NCBI GenBank assembly: GCA_946886365.1
Contig: CAMPIM010000047.1
Span: 1 to 25,109, forward strand
Length of the DNA stretch: 25,109 bases
Origin: an uncultured Novosphingobium sp.
Lineage (GTDB): Bacteria > Pseudomonadota > Alphaproteobacteria > Sphingomonadales > Sphingomonadaceae
Direction: 5' to 3'
The notes beneath the pieces are model-generated. The model was not told the DNA's origin, did not search any database, and saw only the letters and a program-made list of their open reading frames with translations. Made by a program: the position numbers and the translations under genes. How positions within the stretch are numbered: the first letter of the stretch is position 1; every line of letters starts with the position of its first letter. Below, one piece after another: positions 22,652 to 25,109 of this stretch.

Positions 22652-23467
22652 TTAGCGGACGGAGGGAAACACCGGCGCGCGCTTTTCGAGAAAGGCTGTC
22701 ACGCCCTCTTCGAAATCAGCGTCGCCGACGCAGGCGACGATGCCGTCTGTTTCTGCATCAAGGACCTGCGCAAGGCTGCGGGCGGCCGCTTCATTGACTA
22801 GCTTTTTCGCGGCCATGACGGCGCGTTGTGGCGCCTGCGCGAGGCGGCGGGCGATCTTCATCGCTTCCCCTTCCAGCGCTTCTGCTTCAACGATCTTGTG
22901 GAGCATGCCCAAGCGGTGCGCTTCAGCGGCATCGACCTTTGCCCCCGTCAGCAGCAGCATGCGGGCCATGCGCGTTCCCACCACCTGCGGAAGCACCGCT
23001 GTCACGCCGCCATCGGGACTGAGTCCGACACGCTGGTGGGCGAAGACGAAAGTCGCGCTTTCGTCGCCAATCGCATAGTCGGCGATCAGGGGGTAGAACA
23101 GTCCCGCGCCCGCGACCGCTCCCCGTACCGATGCAAGGATTGGCCGATCGAACGCGACGACGGCCTCCACCAAGTGTCGTGCCAACGGAAGGCGGCGAGC
23201 GAAATCCGCCTGCCGCACCCCCACCTCCTGCTTGATCGAGTCCGCAAAGCTCGCGACGTCGCCGCCTGCCGAAAAAACCTTGCCCTCGCCCCGGACCAGG
23301 ATGCAGCGCACGGTTCGATCCGCCTGCGCCGCGCGGAAAAGTTCAGTCAGCAGGGGCACCATCGCTTTGGGGATGGCGTTGCCCTGTTGCGGCCGGTTGA
23401 ATGACAGACGCAGGACGCCATCTTCCAAATCGACCAGATAGCTTTCGTCCGGCGCCGACTGAAGCAT
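22652..23467 (-). CDS. Enoyl-CoA hydratase/isomerase (crotonase) family, PaaG-like
   Basis: A 271-residue crotonase-fold protein. ATG 23467 has GGAAGGAA upstream; the open frame extends to 23626, but that part overlaps the end of the E1 beta gene. AGGD at 67-70 and RGAVAGAG at 115-122 form the CoA-ester oxyanion region. In my alignment the two catalytic Glu of mitochondrial enoyl-CoA hydratase are Phe124 and His144, while GLSPDGG keeps an Asp (152) as in PaaG-type isomerases. It is therefore more likely an isomerase, or a hydratase with altered chemistry, than a standard beta-oxidation hydratase. It sits 23 bp after the E1 beta gene in a minus-strand operon and would act on an unsaturated CoA thioester. 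Confidence 0.87.
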   Translation of the reverse strand: MLQSAPDESYLVDLEDGVLRLSFNRPQQGNAIPKAMVPLLTELFRAAQADRTVRCILVRGEGKVFSAGGDVASFADSIKQEVGVRQADFARRLPLARHLVEAVVAFDRPILASVRGAVAGAGLFYPLIADYAIGDESATFVFAHQRVGLSPDGGVTAVLPQVVGTRMARMLLLTGAKVDAAEAHRLGMLHKIVEAEALEGEAMKIARRLAQAPQRAVMAAKKLVNEAAARSLAQVLDAETDGIVACVGDADFEEGVTAFLEKRAPVFPSVR

Positions 23468-23490
23468 GCCCGATATTCCTTCCCTGCTGA

Positions 23491-24525
23491 TCAGGCCAGC
23501 GCTTTGCGAACGGCAGCCTGGATCGTATCGGCACTGGGCGCGAACGCCTGCTCCAGCGGTTTGGAAAATGGCACGGCGCAATAGGCTGCCCCCACCCGCT
23601 GGACTGGCCCTTTGAGCGTGCCCCACAGTTCCTCAGAGATGACCGATGCGATTTCGGCGCCGATGCCGAACTGCTTCACCGCCTCATGCACGACAACCGC
23701 CCGGCCGGTCTTGCGCACGGAGGCAAGCACGGTTTCGCGATCCCACGGCGAGATGGTGCGCAGGTCGATGACCTCGACCGAGATTCCCTCCGCTGCCAGC
23801 ATGTCGGCTACCGCGAGGCTTAGCGTTACCATCAGCGAATGCGCGATGATCGTCACATTGGCGCCTTCGCGAGCGATGCGCGCCTTGCCGATCGGCACCA
23901 GCTGCTTGGTCACCGGCGCGGGGGTCCAGTAGCTTGGCATATTCTCGATGAAGAGCACGGGATCGGGATCATCGATCGCCGCCCGCATCAGGCCATAGGC
24001 ATCATCGGGGGTTGAAGGCGCGACCACCTTAATGCCTGCCGTATGGGCGAACCACGCCTCAAGATAGTCACTATGCTGGCCGCCGGTCGAAAAGCCCGAC
24101 CCCGTCATTGTGCGGATGACCATGGGCACGCCGGTCTGGCCGCCCGACATGAAGCGCAGCTTGGCGGCATGGTTGAAGATCATGTCCATCGGGACCGCGA
24201 TGAAGTTCATCAGCATGATCTCGGCCACCGGCTTGTACCCGCCCACGGCCGCGCCGATCGCTGCGCCGATAATCGCCTGTTCGGATATGGGGGTGGATTT
24301 GACGCGCTCTTCGCCGAAGCGGGTGGATAGACCCTTGGTCACGCCCATGACGCCGCCATCCTGCGGATCGGCGACATCCTCGCCAAGGACGATCACCTTG
24401 GAATCGGCCTCCATGGCATCGTGAAGGGCCAGGTTGATGGCCTCCACCATCGTCATCTTCTTGGGTTCGGTGTCCTGCGACGCGGGTGAAGCCTGCGCGG
24501 CGGATGCAGTGATTGTGTCGGTCAT
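23491..24525 (-). CDS. 2-oxoacid dehydrogenase E1 component, beta subunit
   Basis: A 344-residue transketolase-like E1 beta subunit (pyruvate, branched-chain or acetoin dehydrogenase type). ATG 24525 has GAGG 8 nt upstream; ATG 24531, two residues earlier, is also possible. After an Ala/Ser/Thr-rich N-terminal tail of about 20 residues, unusual for E1 beta, come VLGEDVAD, the ThDP-activating Glu in PISEQAIIGAAIGAA, GGQHSDYLEAWFAHTAGIKVV with PSTPDDA, and the C-terminal VIDLRTISPWDRETV. It starts 10 bp after the E1 alpha stop, so the two chains are co-translated. E1 decarboxylates a 2-oxoacid with thiamine diphosphate. No E2 or E3 gene is in view; the enzyme may borrow those from elsewhere. 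Confidence 0.9.
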   Translation of the reverse strand: MTDTITASAAQASPASQDTEPKKMTMVEAINLALHDAMEADSKVIVLGEDVADPQDGGVMGVTKGLSTRFGEERVKSTPISEQAIIGAAIGAAVGGYKPVAEIMLMNFIAVPMDMIFNHAAKLRFMSGGQTGVPMVIRTMTGSGFSTGGQHSDYLEAWFAHTAGIKVVAPSTPDDAYGLMRAAIDDPDPVLFIENMPSYWTPAPVTKQLVPIGKARIAREGANVTIIAHSLMVTLSLAVADMLAAEGISVEVIDLRTISPWDRETVLASVRKTGRAVVVHEAVKQFGIGAEIASVISEELWGTLKGPVQRVGAAYCAVPFSKPLEQAFAPSADTIQAAVRKALA

Positions 24526-24535
24526 TGCCATTACC

Positions 24536-25109
24536 TCAAGCGATTTCTTCAGCGAACACGTCACGCTTCAGTTCGGCGACGTCGGGGAAGTCTGCCGCCA
24601 TGGCGGCTTCGATCGCGGCCACGATCCGGCTGTCAGCATCCCGTTCGATCTCAGCCAGATCCGCTTCCGTGGCGATGCCTTCCGACAGCAGCCGGGCGCG
24701 CAGGACGGGCATCGGGTCCTTGGTCTGCGCCTCGGCATAGATCGCCTTGTCCATGTAATGACCTGCCTCACCGAGGATATGGCCATTGAAGCGGAAGGTC
24801 ATGGCCTCGATCAGTGTCGGCCCCTCCCCTGCCCGGGCGCGTTCGATCGCCACCTTGGCAGCGCCGAACATCTCATCCGGATCGTTCCCGTCCACGGTCA
24901 CACCGGGCATGCCGTAAGCCGCAGCCCGATCCGAAATGCGGTCGATCGCCCGCGAATATTCGGGAGCCGTATGTTCGGCATAATGGTTGTTCTGGCACAG
25001 GAAAATGACGGGCAGCTTCCACACGGCCGCCATGTTCATCGATTCATGGAAGGCGCCGATGTTGGTAGCCCCGTCGCCAAAGTTTGCGACGGAAACCCGG
25101 TTGCGGCCG
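24536..25109 (-). CDS. 2-oxoacid dehydrogenase E1 component, alpha subunit (partial)
   Basis: The 3' part of an E1 alpha gene; its 5' end lies beyond the window, so about 190 codons are seen. The reading at the window edge is GRNRVSVANFGDGATNIGAFHE and onward, containing the thiamine diphosphate and Mg-binding motif GDG (in GDGATN) that ends about 28 residues later in CQNNHYAEHT. The segment ITFRFNGH-like TFRFNGHILGE corresponds to the conserved R-x-x-G-H stretch. It resembles pyruvate/acetoin dehydrogenase alpha subunits. With the beta subunit it forms an alpha2beta2 decarboxylase. As the first visible gene of the minus-strand operon, its promoter and perhaps E2/E3 genes would lie to the right of 25109. 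Confidence 0.9.
   Translation of the reverse strand, partial: GRNRVSVANFGDGATNIGAFHESMNMAAVWKLPVIFLCQNNHYAEHTAPEYSRAIDRISDRAAAYGMPGVTVDGNDPDEMFGAAKVAIERARAGEGPTLIEAMTFRFNGHILGEAGHYMDKAIYAEAQTKDPMPVLRARLLSEGIATEADLAEIERDADSRIVAAIEAAMAADFPDVAELKRDVFAEEIA

Noticed and set aside
23468..23626. N-terminal extension of the crotonase
   Set aside because: It overlaps the E1 beta gene and reads as Arg/Gly-rich sequence unlike crotonases.
1..25109. CRISPR arrays, tRNA and rRNA genes, phage or integrase genes
   Set aside because: No regularly spaced repeats, cloverleaf-type sequence or integrase/transposase frame was noticed on either strand.

Overview
The window looks like chromosomal or large-plasmid DNA of a sphingomonad-type alphaproteobacterium (Sphingobium, Novosphingobium or Sphingomonas-like). 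Reasons: high GC with GC-rich third codon positions, two TonB-dependent receptors whose plug domains begin with the EIIVTAQ(K/R)R stretch typical of that group, and a dense set of catabolic oxidoreductases. Family assignments come from reading translated sequence; no database search was run. No rRNA, tRNA, CRISPR or intact mobile element was seen.

Layout. (1) 1-436: non-coding, with stem-loops and an exact 16-bp tandem repeat. (2) 437-7842, plus strand: a five-gene operon encoding a TonB receptor, a VOC protein, a KstD-like flavoprotein, a LuxE-like adenylating enzyme and a LuxC-like acyl reductase; the first three genes overlap by 1 and 4 bp. A T-tailed nested hairpin follows at 7860-7954. 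(3) 7978-11793, minus strand: an SDR and a second KstD-like flavoprotein, then a small VOC protein with its own promoter region, then a TetR regulator set off by a strong stem-loop. (4) 12027-17977, plus strand: a GMC oxidoreductase, KstD-like flavoprotein 3, a TIM-barrel isomerase/epimerase-type protein and KstD-like flavoprotein 4 (paralog of 3). (5) 18214-20460, plus: a second TonB receptor behind an AT-rich promoter region. (6) 20606-21565, plus: a CrtC/AttH-like protein preceded by two hairpins. (7) 21616-25109, minus: an operon of 2-oxoacid dehydrogenase E1 alpha (cut by the window end), E1 beta, a PaaG-like crotonase and a second CrtC/AttH-like protein.

How the genes may work together (inference). 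The receptors would import a scarce or bulky hydrophobic compound. The GMC enzyme and SDR would interconvert alcohol and carbonyl groups. The four KstD-like enzymes would desaturate ring or side-chain positions next to a ketone. The LuxE/LuxC pair would join acid, acyl and aldehyde states of a carboxyl group. The crotonase and thiamine-dependent E1 would handle later CoA-thioester and 2-oxoacid steps. The closest known theme is steroid, terpenoid or other alicyclic degradation, but no ring-cleavage oxygenase or complete beta-oxidation set is present, so the substrate cannot be named. A shared TGACA/TTAGTCA-type inverted repeat in two promoter regions next to tetR suggests one effector-responsive repressor. 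The most unusual parts are the catabolic LuxE/LuxC module and the two CrtC/AttH-like proteins.
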